Of a DNA stretch of 64,000 nucleotides, positions 35,837-48,306 are shown piece by piece (position 1 is the stretch's first letter; each line of letters starts with the position of its first letter). Source of the DNA: Absidia repens (lineage: Eukaryota; Mucoromycota; Mucoromycetes; Mucorales; Cunninghamellaceae); contig MCGE01000047.1 of NCBI GenBank assembly GCA_002105175.1, positions 1 through 64,000 of the forward strand, written 5' to 3'. A program made the position numbers and the translations under genes. The notes under the pieces were generated by a model that was not told where the DNA came from, ran no database searches, and saw only the letters and a program-made list of their open reading frames with translations.

Positions 35837-38175
35837 CTACCAATCCAACTTTTGTTTCTTTGCTTCAGGTTGTTGCGCGTTGATCTTGGTAGCCTTGCCA
35901 GTGTAGTTCTTGCCATCCAACCAGGGCCAGGTGGCGGTACGGCGGGCTTCGAATTGTTCGATCTTGTCATCCTTTTGCATTGTAAGACCAATATCATCCA
36001 AGCCATTGACCAGGCAGTGTTTACGGAAGGGTTCCACATCAAACTTGAATTCGTGGTTCGGGGACTTCACCAATTGATTGACCAAATCCACTTCCACTTC
36101 CAACCCATCCTTTGCGTCCACAGCCAAAAGATCAACCTGCTCTTGAGACAGCACCAGGGGAAGCATACCGTTTTTGAAACAGTTGTTAAAGAAGATATCG
36201 GCAAAGCTGGTGGCAATGATGCATCGGATACCAAAATCGTTGAAGGCCCAGGGAGCATGTTCACGAGAGCTACCACATCCAAAGTTAGGACCAGTGCAGA
36301 CCAAAATCTTCGCTTGGCGGTAAGGTTCTTTGTTCAGCACAAAGTTGGGATTTTCTTCGTTGTTGGTAGGGTTGAAGCGAAGTGCATAGAATAAAGCGCT
36401 GCCCAAACCGGTACGTTTGATGGTTTTAAGGAATTGTTTAGGGATGATCATGTCGGTGTCCACATTCGCGATATCCAATGGTGCAGTAATACCCTTGAGA
36501 GTTGTGAATTTAGGCATGCCGGAAGCTGCTCCGGACTTTCCTTGAGCTGGTTTGTTGCCAGCGGGTGTTGGTGCTGGTGAAACGTTTTCCTTAGCTGGCA
36601 GAGATGCTGGGGTTTGCTTGGGACTTTCAATTTGCAGAGGTTGATGGGAGTTCTTGAGAACATCTTCACTGGGAAGCATGGTACGGACATCGGTCAGGTA
36701 GCTAAACGAAGGGGAAAAATAAAATCAGTTCTATTTGTTCTGCACATACTCTTTTCCTTTCTCTCCCTTGATTTCATCTTCATTTACCCGTTGATACCAG
36801 CAGCAGCAGCCATGGCAGGACTACACAAATGAGTACGACTTCCAGCACCTTGGCGACCTTCAAAATTGCGGTTACTAGTAGAAGCACACCGTTCCTTAGG
36901 CTTGAGTTGGTCAGGATTCATTCCGAGGCACATAGAACAGCCAGCTTCACGCCAATCAAAACCAGCTTCCTTGAAGATGACATCTAAACCTTCCTTTTCA
37001 GCTTGACGTTTGATGAGACCAGATCCAGGGACAACCATAGCATAAACCCAATCAGCAGCCTTGCGACCCTTCACAATACTTGCGGCAGCACGAAGATCTT
37101 CAATACGGGAGTTGGTACAGCTTCCAATAAACACCTTATCAATCTTGACTTGTTCCATAGGCGTGTTGGGTTCCAAACCGATGTATTCAAGAGCACGTTC
37201 AATGGCCAAACGACGAGCAGGATCGGCAGCTTGAGCAGGATCCGGTACCTTACCAGTGATAGCCACCACATCTTGAGGGCTAGTACCCCAGGTCACAGTA
37301 GGAGCAATATCAGCAGCATTGATTTCCACATTGATATCATAAACAGCATCATCATCCGCACGAAGAGTATTCCAATAAGCGACAGCATTATCCCATTCAG
37401 CGCCAGTGGGAGCCAAAGGTCTACCCTTGAGATAATCATAGGTCACTTGGTCAGGAGCAATCATACCAGCACGCGCACCGCCTTCAATAGCCATGTTGCA
37501 AATAGACATACGCGCTTCCATTGTTTGTTCACGAATAGCTGATCCACAAAATTCAATCACACAACCAGTCCCACCTGCTGTTCCAATAACACCAATGATG
37601 TGCAATACGATATCCTTTCCAGTGACGCCAGGAGTGAGAGTGCCATCCACAGAAATTCGCATGTTCTTGGATTTCTTTTGCAAGATAGTTTGTGTGGCCA
37701 AGACGTGTTCGACTTCAGAAGTGCCAATGCCAAAAGCCAAGGCACCAAAAGCACCATGGGTGGACGTGTGAGAATCACCACATACAACGGTAGTACCAGG
37801 AAGAGTAAACCCTTGTTCAGGACCAATAACATGCACGATACCTTGACGATCATCCTCCATACCAAAGTAAGTCAAACCAAAAGCTTCAATGTTTTCTTCC
37901 AACGTTTCGCATTGCGTACGCGAGTCGGCTTCTTCAATGAAAGTGGTGATGTTCTTGAAGTTCTTGCGAGTAGTGGTGGGAATATTATGATCCACAGTAG
38001 CCAAAGTGCAATCAGGACGGCGAACAGGACGACCAGCATTACGGAGACCTTCAAAAGCTTGAGGACTGGTGACTTCGTGAACCAAATGGCGATCAATGTA
38101 AAGAACACAGGTGCCATCTTCTTGTTGATCAACTACATGGTCAGCCCATACTTTGTCAAAGAGAGTTTGAGGCAT
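35837..38175 (-). CDS. LEU1: 3-Isopropylmalate dehydratase (fused LeuC-LeuD)
   Basis: Two minus-strand exons (38175-36788, 36701-35837) give 750 residues. The enzyme isomerises 2-isopropylmalate to 3-isopropylmalate in leucine synthesis. It is the fungal single-chain form, with the large LeuC part first and the small LeuD part after a Pro/Ala/Lys linker at about residues 480-530. The [4Fe-4S] site is visible: [28 protein letters not shown] and [11 protein letters not shown]. The LeuD part has the [13 protein letters not shown] and [17 protein letters not shown] motifs. The start is the ATG of [15 protein letters not shown]; an upstream in-frame extension is low-complexity leader. The gene is convergent with STT3. 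Confidence 0.97.
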
Positions 38176-39331
38176 TGTATATTTTGTATATATGTATATA
38201 ATGTATGAATAAAAGAGTAGGGAGAGAGGGAAGAATAAATAAATAGAAAAAAAAAAAGAGAAAGACAAAAAAATGAAAGAAGCTCACTAGATTGGGATTT
38301 TTATTCTTTTGAGTAATACCAAATCATTGCAATTTCATTGGACGATCTCCATTTTGACTCAGTGGAGCTTTTTTTTTTCTACCCACTTGGGCGTAAAGAT
38401 TCATGGTAGAGTCATTCAATGTAACCCCGACACAAATTGATTGGATGATACTACCGATAATAGTACTCCCTTTATTTTCTCAACATCGCTTTCTTCGGAT
38501 AATTTACCGACGCTACCTCGGGTAACTCCTTCCATTGGTGCCCATCACTAAGGCTAAACATTTACCAATGTATACATACCTCTTTGATGCAAATCAGTTT
38601 ATATGTATGAATGATGAACTGAGTCATCTTGCTTGAGAGCAATTAAGAAAAATTCCTCAACCTTAAATTCAAGCCAGTTTATTAAATTGTATTCATAAAT
38701 GCCAAAGCACTATGGTAGGTGATGATCCTGCTTTACCGAATTTTCATTAGTACATGCAGAAAATACCGGTGGGCATATTCGGTGTTTAAATTTTGCATGA
38801 ACAAGATGCCTTCTGCCACCAACTCGTGGAAAGAGGTGTTCTTTTTTTTTTTATATAATATTAATGTTCACAGAAGCTGATGTCATATCATGTCTAAATA
38901 AGTGACACTAAAAGAATCATCATCATCATGGCCTAAGAGTCATAGGGTAGCCAGCCTATCACACATGATATTGTTACTTTCCCCCGTCACTCATTTTATA
39001 ATGACAGCCCATAAGAAATCCCATGAGGAGACAAAATCATCTGTCACTTTTTTGATCTTCGATTCAATTTGTGCTCATCTAAATGTTAGTGAAGTCAAAA
39101 TACCTTTTTTTTTTGTTAGGAATTATTACAATCAATCAGCGTTGTTTTATTTTAATAATAAATGGGAATATTTTTTGTGTATGAGTATATTGGTAAAAAA
39201 AAAGGAAGGAAAAAAGATATATGTAGTGATAATAAAAAAGTTATGGTATGAGTTGAGATGAACAAATGCTTTCCAAATTGAATTTCCGCCCGCCGTGGAA
39301 AGAAAAAAAAGAGGCCAAACCCAGCCAGTCA
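38176..39331. other. LEU1 upstream region
   Basis: LEU1 promoter on the right of its start, with an A/G-rich leader (38215-38285). Beyond it the DNA is AT-rich with no supported gene. The frame at 38902-39261 starts with a non-ATG codon and turns low-complexity. Confidence 0.55.
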
Positions 39332-39508
39332 TCAGTATTGTGGTTTGCTCAGTGCTCGACCTCGGCAATCAGGGCACCAACTAGTTTCGAAGTATCGTCT
39401 GTGAATTAAGCAGTAGCTTTTGCCACGACCTTGACATACTGGTAATGTCATATTAGTGACAGTTTGGCATGTTTGCTGAGAAAATTGCTGTAGTGACGAT
39501 GAGCCCAT
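39332..39508 (-). CDS. Candidate small Cys-rich protein (58 residues)
   Basis: A single-exon ATG frame on the minus strand encodes 58 residues. Cys occurs at 14, 25, 33, 45 and 48, and His at 36. The arrangement C-x7-C-x2-H then C-x2-C, in the stretch GRGKSYCLIHRRYFETSWC, looks like a small zinc-binding fold. The N-terminus MGSSS also fits the myristoylation pattern. Composition is not low-complexity, unlike the surrounding AT-rich DNA, which is the main argument that it is coding. A poly-T/A tract lies about 20 bases beyond its start. I do not recognise the family. It could instead be an exon of a longer gene or a chance frame. Confidence 0.45.
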   Translation of the reverse strand: MGSSSLQQFSQQTCQTVTNMTLPVCQGRGKSYCLIHRRYFETSWCPDCRGRALSKPQY

Positions 39509-39758
39509 GATGAGAGTATGTTGAGAAAATGATTTTTTTTTTTTGGAGATGGGGTATCAAGAAGAAAGAATAAAAAAGTAATGAATTCTAAAAAAAAGCC
39601 GATTAAAATAAGAAGGAGCGTTAAGTAAAGGGAAATACTAATCTATTTTATATAGCTTTATTGAATCAAGTGGCTTAAAAAAGTTCATAATGAATGAGGG
39701 AATACAATGTTGTCCTACCTGGCCATTTTCTCTCTCTTTTGGATCGTTCTCATGCAAC

Positions 39759-39797
<39 letters not shown>

Positions 39798-41030
39798 TCA
39801 AGTGCCATCACCTGCAAAATAATAGTAATAATCACGAGTTGATTTTTTTTTAGAACAAAGGGTTTGGTGATCATGGGCAACCAGCACTTGATTTCTCATT
39901 TTCTTCTCCTCTATCTTTATCAATGATAAAAGAAATATCTTATCCCGTCATTAATTACCCGTCAGGATGATTTCATTTTCCCGAAGTACATGGATAACAG
40001 GCTCTTTTCTATGTCCAACCCCCCCAAATCATACCTTCCATCATCCCCATGACTGAATTTTGGGTTACATTGAGTTATCGTACTTGTGTATCGGTTTTCA
40101 TCCCTTGATCAGCTTGACCAGAAAAAGAAAGTCAAGAAAAAATAAAGAAAATCTAAACTATCAAATAATGACATTTCTAGTATAGTAGATAGGCCAAAAT
40201 AATAACAAAAAAATGTCGTTGCCAGGGACAATTTTTTTTCTGTTCCTGCATGAATCATAAAAAAAAGGAGCCAATGAAAAATTGGCTCGAGCGCTGTTTA
40301 ATTTTCCACCACTACGGATATACTAACCCCATTATATATACATATATATATATTTATATAGTAAATTATATAGCTCATATTTTACACGACTTTTTTTTTC
40401 TAAGGTATTTACAGGACGATAAAGACATTAGAGTCACCAAAATAGGATTAGTGAACACATAAAATGTATCATCCTGCATCACAGTCATTTTCCATTAAGT
40501 TGTGTAGAGTAAACACCGTTCCTTTTAAGCAGTAACACCAGTCGAAAAAAATGAAAATACGTGTCTCGTCCCATGATGACTAGCAGGTTACCTAAACATC
40601 AATAAACTTTTTTTTTCTCTTTTCTTTGCGTAGCGGACCCAGATCGTATTTTGCGTTCTTGTCATTCCTGCTTAAAAAGCAATAGGTTCAAGGGACCCCT
40701 TTTTGTCCTGCCTATAAAAAATATATACAAAAGAAATACCTATCAAGCGGAAGATGTTGATTTTTTTTTTGTTTTAACAAAAGAAGACCATTGCAACTCA
40801 AAGCCTCATCTTTTCTTCTCTTTTTTTCAAAAAAAAAAAAAGCGGCCCAAAATAATACTAATCAGGTTTTGGTAAATATTCACGTTTTAAAAACCTTGTT
40901 TTTGTTGATGATCCCTATACATAATCTTTTTTCCCTCTGACCTTTTCATTGTGTCTTTGTATTTAAGCTGACGGGGGGTGTTTTTCTCGGTCGGGTTTTC
41001 CCATGATAAGCTTGTCATATTTTTTTTGTC

Positions 41031-41069
<39 letters not shown>

Positions 41070-44000
41070 GGTTGATGGGGTAAAACTGGTCTGGGCGAAA
41101 TATATCTGCTTTTTACATTCATAGTACCAGATAGGGATTGGGCGACTTTCCCGCAACCCGCATTTTTCCTTTTTTGGCCAGTATGGATTTACAGTGTTTC
41201 CAAAAAATGCGCCAAGTAATCGTGGAAACATAATATGTTAGGGTTAAATCGCATTATGAGCAAACAATAAACTTGTAGCTTTATCGACCATGTTTTGGTC
41301 AGTGATTATAAATTTGTGTGCTGTGCGTGTGCGTGTTTCTTTTTGAATGCACCTCATGATGATGATGATTAGCAAGCCTCCCCCAAAAAAATTTCTCACC
41401 AGGATTTCTTCGTTGTAGGACGCACAGTTCACATGATAGGTGATCTCTTTTAAAAAAAAGATAAACCACTTTCTAACATTGGTATTTCATGTGGAGGAAA
41501 AAGGGACTAAATGGTTGCAAACTCGCTAGTCCATCGATTAGAAAAAAAAAGTTTAAACTTAATTTTTTTGGCACTCGCCTATGAAGTTTTGCGACCCTTT
41601 CCTATTGCCAAGAAACTGCTACTCTATCTGATAGAATCAGACTAATGATTATAGAATGGCATCATTTTTATTTTCCAGCAATGAAGCGCTGATCCGTGAT
41701 GATAATACACAAAATATGATATAATATCAACCAAAAATTATATCATAACACGCATGACGCGAAGAGGATAATGATAGCCACTGTATAATGATGGTAATGA
41801 TGATAATGACCACATGTATTGTTTTGCAATACATTGCACCAAGTTCTGCATCAAACGTCAATGGGCAGCTCAAAAGGCAACTGTTAATGAAAAATAGAAG
41901 TTGGTTGTACCTAATTTAAACACCGTCAAATGGTACAGTATAAGAAGAAAAAAATAAAAAGAAACCTGTTCACATCGATATCCAAACAACCAGCCGGTAT
42001 AAATATAGCTTATCTACTTACTATTTTTTGTGGCTTTCCCGAGTGAGTTATTTTTATGGATATGTATTTATTTGTATAAAAGTCAAGATCACTACTGATC
42101 GTAGTAAGGTACACAACCCGTTCTTTCCGCCTCCTTCCGGCGACGGACCATCATCCACGTTACGGAATTTTGATGAATTTTTTTTTTAGTAAAGTAGTTT
42201 ACTTAACCATTGATCCATGTAATAGGAATCCCCTCCTCCTCCTCCTTGAAGAACATTATCCCCTTAATATGACATACAATTATCAACTTGATGCAATACC
42301 CTCCAAAACCAAATCCTCTATATTCTTTTCCATCTATTTTCATTATTTATTCATTTCGTCTATCACACATTATTGCATCATCGATATACCATGGTATTGA
42401 CCTTTTTTGTATGCATCCAAAAAAAAAAAAGCTGGGCACCTCTAAAATGTAAATCCCGCACACATGATTTTTTCTTTTTGGTGGAATCCCACATTTTTCT
42501 TTTTCTTCCTCTTTCTTTTCTATTTTTCTCTTTTTTCTTCATCATCGAACTTCATTGAGATTATGTTGGACTTAGAATAATGTCAGGACTAGTTTAGAAG
42601 GGTTTTCTGCTTAGCGATGACAAGTTGCAAGGGGAACCCTTTCATTTTGGATCTAAGATCTGGAGGCACCATTAGTTGGTTTTTTGGAGGCATCATTAGT
42701 TTAGTTTAGTTTAGCGTTAGTGTGTCATGGTTTGAATATATATTTAAATAAAATATGACTATTTTTACGTGCTTCAATGAAAGGTGTCCCATTGGTTTCT
42801 TTTATGTCTTGTGCAATAGATCCCTTTTCACCATCGCCTCTTTAGATTAGTGTTGGCAATTGTTTTATGCCTCAATAAAATATATCTATTTATGGTCCTT
42901 CTAATGTTTGCATAGTATATTTCATTCGTTTTTACAGTCGTCCCCTTAGATTTGTGCCGGTCACTTTTTTAGATCTCCTTCATGTTACGCCCATCAGATA
43001 CCTTGTTAAAAAGTGCCTTTCTGCTTTAAGTTTGTTCATCAATATCCTTTAATAAAATATGCCCTTTTTATTACTCATCCTATGACCCATTATGTAATGA
43101 GAAAAGCTATTACTGTAGCAATTCTGTGAATGTCCTACCAGTACACTTGCTTTCGAGCTCACTCAGTGCTTATGAAGTCCGGGCGGCCGATCGTCAGTTC
43201 CCAATAACCTAACACGAATCGTAGCATTATTCGGAATTGACCAATTATATTAATAACCCTAGAACGTGCCGTAAGTGCAGTGGTCGTTATATTGTAGAAC
43301 ATTTTCCCCTGCTTTCTGGCGATCACACTGTTATTGAAAGAAAAAGATAATGTTTATTATATTATGCATAGTAGTAAACCAAACGGTCTTCTGCTGGCAT
43401 GATCCCTTTTCTTCCACGAGTGACTGATTGGCAGTTATAGACCTCTTGATATGAAAGGCGCTGCCATTCTGTTCTACCATTCATATCAATCAACCAAGGT
43501 CGTGCTACCTGGGTAGCATATAGCCTGGACGCACTGTATAGTATAGTATCGTATATATCCAATTCCTTTTTTTATTGCTCTTGTTTTTTGGAATGTGATC
43601 AAAATAAAAAAAAAACAAGAACTAATTTCAGTTGAGCGCCCATGAGCTGCCTAATAAGTTGTAAAATGACAGGAGGTCGATTGAATTTCATCATTGAACG
43701 ACCTCTCCTCCCCTCCCCAACACTGACAGCAAGTAGATAAAAAAAAAGATGGAACATTAGGTAATATTTATCTATATCTGTTTGCAGTTGAGTGAGAAGT
43801 ACCCAAGCACAAATACACGGTATTCTCCTTGACATAATCCAGCAAATTTCGCAAATCAAAACGGTCTTGTGACAAATTTGGGCTAGATATTTCTCAGTGC
43901 GTGGTGAAGTAAGTTGATGGTCGATAATCTTACTAACTATTATGATAACCGTAGTAAATAGGATGACGATGAGTTCAATTTCATTATCATAATAATAATG

Positions 44001-44133
44001 TATTTTATTGATAAATGATAAAAAAGAAGAAGATATGTGAATATATACATGACTAAGCTAAATAACAACAACACCAGCAATAATAATACTAAGAATGATA
44101 GTAATAATATCAATTATACTATACTAGTCTAAA
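39509..44133. other. Gene-poor spacer with repeat copy I
   Basis: No further gene is supported. It holds T runs near 39764-39793 and 41033-41068, a TATAAATA box near 41998, repeat copy I (42440-43560), and the RPB8 3' region with TTTATT at 44004-44009. The short frame at 40651-40875 has two Cys (RSCHSC) but no full zinc-cluster pattern. Confidence 0.5.
42440..43560 (+). repeat. Dispersed hairpin repeat, copy I (near full length)
   Basis: Starts with AAATCCCGCACACATGA, then a C/T-rich tract and the core at 42585-42650 (stem AAGGGTT/AACCCTT). AATAAA motifs lie near 42748, 42878 and 43055. Modules beginning TTTAGATTAGTGTTGG-like start at 42841 and 42945, 104 bases apart. The far end (43400-43560) matches those of copies C and L and ends CGTATATATCC. 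Confidence 0.85.
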
Positions 44134-44758
44134 CTACTTTCGCATCAACAAGTAAACACTTTCACCAACAGTGATTTTTTGCAAGTGTCTAAAATCGCCT
44201 TCCAAGCACATCAGTAAACCACCGAAAGAGACATATACGGAGCTATAATAAGATATGCCAGTTAGAATACAGTCATCCTAATCTCTCGTTTCTTCAGCAC
44301 AATGTCTTGTAATAAACGACTTACACTTTTTGTCCAGCAGCAACATTGGTAGCACCACTTCCGCTTGTAGAATCGTCATACCGGTAGACCTTGCCAAACA
44401 TCACATATTCGTATTCGTCACTAAGATCACGTTCTCCAGGAGCCCGTTCTCTCCAGCTTTCTCTTGTATCGGTGCCGTTTGTGCTATCCAATGATAAAGA
44501 AGAAGCAAGGACCAAAGAAAACTTTTCGGCAATATCGAGAGGGTAGAGTTCAGAATTCACGTCCAGGGTCAAATCCATTTCATAGTTTTCAGATCGAGCA
44601 ATCACACGAGAAACTAACAAAGGATGAGTGAGTCTTCAAGTAAGTAAGGTGATATATACATATACAATAGTGTTCATACCTCTGTCAAAACGTTTGCCAT
44701 TGGGATCCACATCTTTAATATCAAAGATATCTTGGAATAAGATGTTTTCTTCAGCCAT
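44134..44758 (-). CDS. RPB8: RNA polymerase I/II/III shared subunit Rpb8
   Basis: Three minus-strand exons (44758-44680, 44613-44325, 44242-44134) give 158 residues, close to the usual 146. The start MAEENILFQDIFDIKDVDPNGKRFDR, the middle VSRVIARSENYEMDLTLDVNSELYPL and the end FGGLLMCLEGDFRHL with VYLLMRK are typical of this OB-fold subunit shared by all three nuclear polymerases. A Ser/Gly insert (STSGSGATNVAAGQ) lies before the last strand. The gene is divergent from the UTP30-like gene, with 184 bases between the start codons. Confidence 0.97.
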
Positions 44759-44942
44759 TTATTTATCTAGTGGGTGAAAAATGAAAAAGAAGCACGAATG
44801 ATTTTTTTTTTTTTTTTTGCCGCCCAAAACAAAATAGTTGTGGAACTCAGCCACTAATTTTTTTATTTCATCTTTTTTTGGACATCCACTTTTTTTTTTT
44901 CCTGGATTTTTTTTTTTAAGCATATCTCCTCCATAAAAAAAT
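44759..44942. promoter_or_regulatory. Shared divergent promoter, RPB8 / UTP30-like
   Basis: Only 184 bases separate the two start codons, so the promoters must overlap. The segment has several T runs and no obvious TATA box. The pairing of a polymerase subunit with a ribosome-assembly factor fits shared growth control, but no known site was identified. Confidence 0.5.
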
Positions 44943-45924
44943 ATGATCGATATTGATCGAACCAAGGTAGTCTTCTTGTATACATTTGACAACGTTTCAG
45001 CAAGAACTACTAACACGCTACTTCTATCATAGGCACTTCATTCGGTGAAGACACTTTACAGCCATACCAAGAACGCGGCTTCCGATGATCAAGTCGTTTG
45101 GCTTACAATATCTACCTTCAACCTCATTATCACTCCAAGAGAAAAAATAGCAATGATGTAAGTAAGAAACAATTATATATTGTATCCGTTCCTAACTCTT
45201 ATGTTTCCACCTTCCCCACCCTCCTCACATATCAGTCCGTTGAAGCACCCTATACAAACACCTGGTACACGACGATGTCTATTCACCAGAGATTCCCAAC
45301 AAGCATGTAAGGATTTATTGGTTTCTCAAAAGGTGAAAGGAATTCACAAAGTTATAAGCGTCTCGAAATACAAAAAGCAACATGGGTCAAAAGAAGGTCA
45401 ACAACAACTGCTAGATCAATACGACGTTTTCTTAGCGGATAGACGGTTAACCAATGTTATGCGACAAACTATCGGTAATGACTTTTATAAACGAATGTAA
45501 GTATGATATATGATGGGACTATATATAGTTTACTGAGAGATCACTTTTTATTTTGTTTTATAAGAACTCCATTGGTGATCAATCTGAAGGATACGGACTT
45601 ACAAAAGCAAGTGATACACACTATCCATACCACATATATGAACTTTAGGAAAGGGGATTACCAGTAAGTTGTATATAAAGGCCATTGGTTGATGGATGAC
45701 TGAATTTTTATTTTTTTTATTTTTTTTTTATGCTTATGTTTAAAATTAGTGCAATCAAGATTGCCATTACAGGCCAAACAGTGAAACAGGCGTATGAAAA
45801 CATCATCAATGCGATTGACTCGATTGTGGCAAATGTACCTGGGGGCGTGGACAATGTGCGGTCACTTTCCATCAAGACTTCAGATTCAATTAGTTTACCC
45901 ATTTATGAATATTTAGCAAAATAG
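44943..45924 (+). CDS. UTP30: Ribosomal L1-domain protein, Utp30/RSL1D1-like
   Basis: Five exons (44943-44966, 45033-45157, 45236-45496, 45565-45663, 45750-45924) give 227 residues. The first exon codes only eight residues (MIDIDRTK); its intron has a CTAAC branch site at 45010 and ends CATAG. The protein follows the L1-fold pattern of nucleolar Utp30/Cic1/RSL1D1: VVWLTISTFN, IPLKHPI, CLFTRD, HKVISVSKYKKQ, YDVFLADRRLTNVM and, near the end, AIKIAITGQTV with NVRSLSIKTSDSISLPIY. In yeast Utp30 joins the 90S small-subunit pre-ribosome. It is shorter than yeast Utp30 (274). Which of the L1-like paralogues it is cannot be settled by eye. Poly(A) signal near 45946. Confidence 0.85.
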
Positions 45925-46045
45925 TACATTATATATACATCATCAAATAAAAAAATATTTTATATCATCATTTAGCGGTTATCAAAAGAAACTCCTTTCC
46001 TCTTTGTAATAATAGCCTTAAACTTTATTTATTTATATGACCCTG

Positions 46046-46086
<41 letters not shown>

Positions 46087-46133
46087 CCTATTCTCCTCTC
46101 TCTTTACCCGTCCCCCTTTTTTTATATTTTTCT

Positions 46134-47919
46134 ATGGTGAACGAGTCTCATACCCAAGCTGATGAGAGCACTGCTCTACTGGACTCTTCTTCAACCCGTT
46201 GTGGTGATACTTGGAAGGATTTACAACCATATATTCGTCCCTTGGTTGCCTCCAACTTTATTGCCCTCATCGCTGGTTTGAATGATGGTAATTTGGGTAT
46301 TGTACGTAAAAAAGATATCCGTTTTGCAAAAGTCTACAAACTCTTGATCTGATTATTTACCTTTGATGCAAATTCTACTAGATCATCCCACGACTTAAAG
46401 ACTACTACGAAATATCCAACTCTACTGTGTCCCTTCTCTTCTTGTGCAACGCTGTTGGTTTCTTTATTGCAGCCTTATGTAATGGTTATCTAGTGCACAA
46501 GCTTGGTCAACTAAAAACAATTTATCTGGGTGCTGCTGCTATCACTGTGGCTTACGTTATTCTTATTCAAGGTCTCATGTTCCCTATTATGTGCCTATGC
46601 ATGATGATCCAAGGTAGTGGTGTAGGTTTGATGGATGGTGCTGTCAACGTTTATGTAGCAAATGTACCTATGGCAACCTTGATGTTAAACATTCTTCATG
46701 GTAATGAAAATAATAAAATAAAAATACCTTATGATAGGATCTAATCTGTACTGTATTCTCTTTGAAATAGCTATCTACGGTGTGGGTGCTATGATTTCTC
46801 CTTTAGTTGGCACGTTCTTGTTAGCCCATAACATATCGTGGCAAGGTATCTATGTGTTTTTGCTCGTTATCGCCATCATCAATTTTATCTTGATTAGTGT
46901 GGGTTTCCGAAATGTTGATTTGGATGGTGACTCTTCAACTCATGATCAGCACCAACACACCGCGGATGAAGATGCCAGTACTCTACGCCGCAATGCTATA
47001 TTGAATCGCATGACCCTACTCGGAGCATTTTATATTCTCACGTAAGGAAAAAAAAAAAAGGAACCAACAACAAATGAATATTATGCGATCTTTCTCATTT
47101 TTTATTTTATTTAACTTTACTATTGCCAAATATAGATACGCTGGTGTAGAAGTCTGTGTAGGAGGCTGGGGTTATTCCTATTTGACAGAGGGGATGCACG
47201 GGGATAAAATCGATATGGGTCAAGTCATTTCTGCTTACTGGGCTGGTCTGGCTATCGGTCGGATGGTATTGGGATACTTTACCGGCAAGTACGGGGAAAA
47301 GAAAATGATCTCACTTTTTACTATCATTTCAGCAGTGCTTTTGCTTTTGGTATATGTCACTCCTAATGTCTGGATAGATTCTATCTTCATTGTTCTTGTT
47401 GGCTTCTTTATTGGTCCCATGTTCCCCTCATGTGTCTCTTTGGCTTCTAAGGTTCTCCCAAGATCTATGCATCCTACTGCTATTGGCTTCATGTCTGCGT
47501 AAGTCATTTATTTCTATCTACAATACAACAGAGCTATCCTGTTAATTCAGTCCTCATTTTTTATTACTGTTATTGTCTATGATAGGTTTGGTGCGGGTGG
47601 CGCAGCCTTCTTCCCATTTTTGGCCGGTCAAATAGCAGGTAAAAAAAGACAAGACAAAATCTACGACATCAATATACTCGCAAGGGGCTCTACTTATCAT
47701 GTCTGATTATCTATTCATTTATCATTGAATTTTTGTAGGTTATCTTGGGATTATTTATATGCCTTTAGCCTGGTTTGCTTGCGCTGTGATGATGCAAGGT
47801 AAGATAGTTCCTAACCAATCCCTAGAAAATCACTCAATCCTAATTACTGACTTGCATTATGTTTGCTTTTAGTGATCTGGACATTTATTCCCAATGGAAA
47901 AAGAAAAATAGAAATATAG
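46134..47919 (+). CDS. Major facilitator superfamily transporter
   Basis: Seven exons (46134-46301, 46382-46700, 46771-47041, 47136-47498, 47586-47638, 47739-47798, 47873-47919) join to 426 residues with about 12 hydrophobic segments. The first half has GLNDGNLG, IIPRLKDYYEIS and NGYLVHKLGQLKTIYLGA (the MFS loop 2-3 motif). A hydrophilic His/Asp-rich loop (about residues 220-250) divides the halves. The second half has ISAYWAGLAIGRMVLGYFTGKYGEKK. The pattern resembles the FucP/Bsc6-like branch of fungal MFS proteins. Substrate unknown. The start follows a 47-base T run at 46039-46086. Poly(A) signal at 47964. Confidence 0.88.
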
Positions 47920-48045
47920 TACTAGTATAGTATGTATTATTTTACTGTATATATCTTATTTGAAATAAAGATTCCTCCTTTCATTAGTTTCCTTTTTACA
48001 TATGATAATGTTGTGACTCCATTGAAATTTATATCGCTCTCTTTT

Positions 48046-48080
<35 letters not shown>

Positions 48081-48306
48081 TGTGTTTAGCCAAGAGTTGA
48101 TGTCCAATATACGAAACTCACTTTATTCCTCCCACATTTTACCGTGAAAATTCCATGACAATCAAAACAAGTAAAGAGTGAAAGATGATCTTTATTTCAT
48201 TTGAGCCAAAAGTGCCAAAAGGTCATATATTAACTAGAATAAAGGCAAGGATGAAGGGAAAACAAAGGTGTGAACTTGGGAAGAGAGACAAGAAGGAGAA
48301 GGGGTA

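Noticed and set aside
37600..38208. A 202-codon frame antisense to LEU1
   Set aside because: Same reason: it is a shadow of a conserved exon with no domain of its own.
40651..40730. Possible Zn2Cys6 cluster (RSCHSC)
   Set aside because: Only two Cys are present and the start codon is not ATG.
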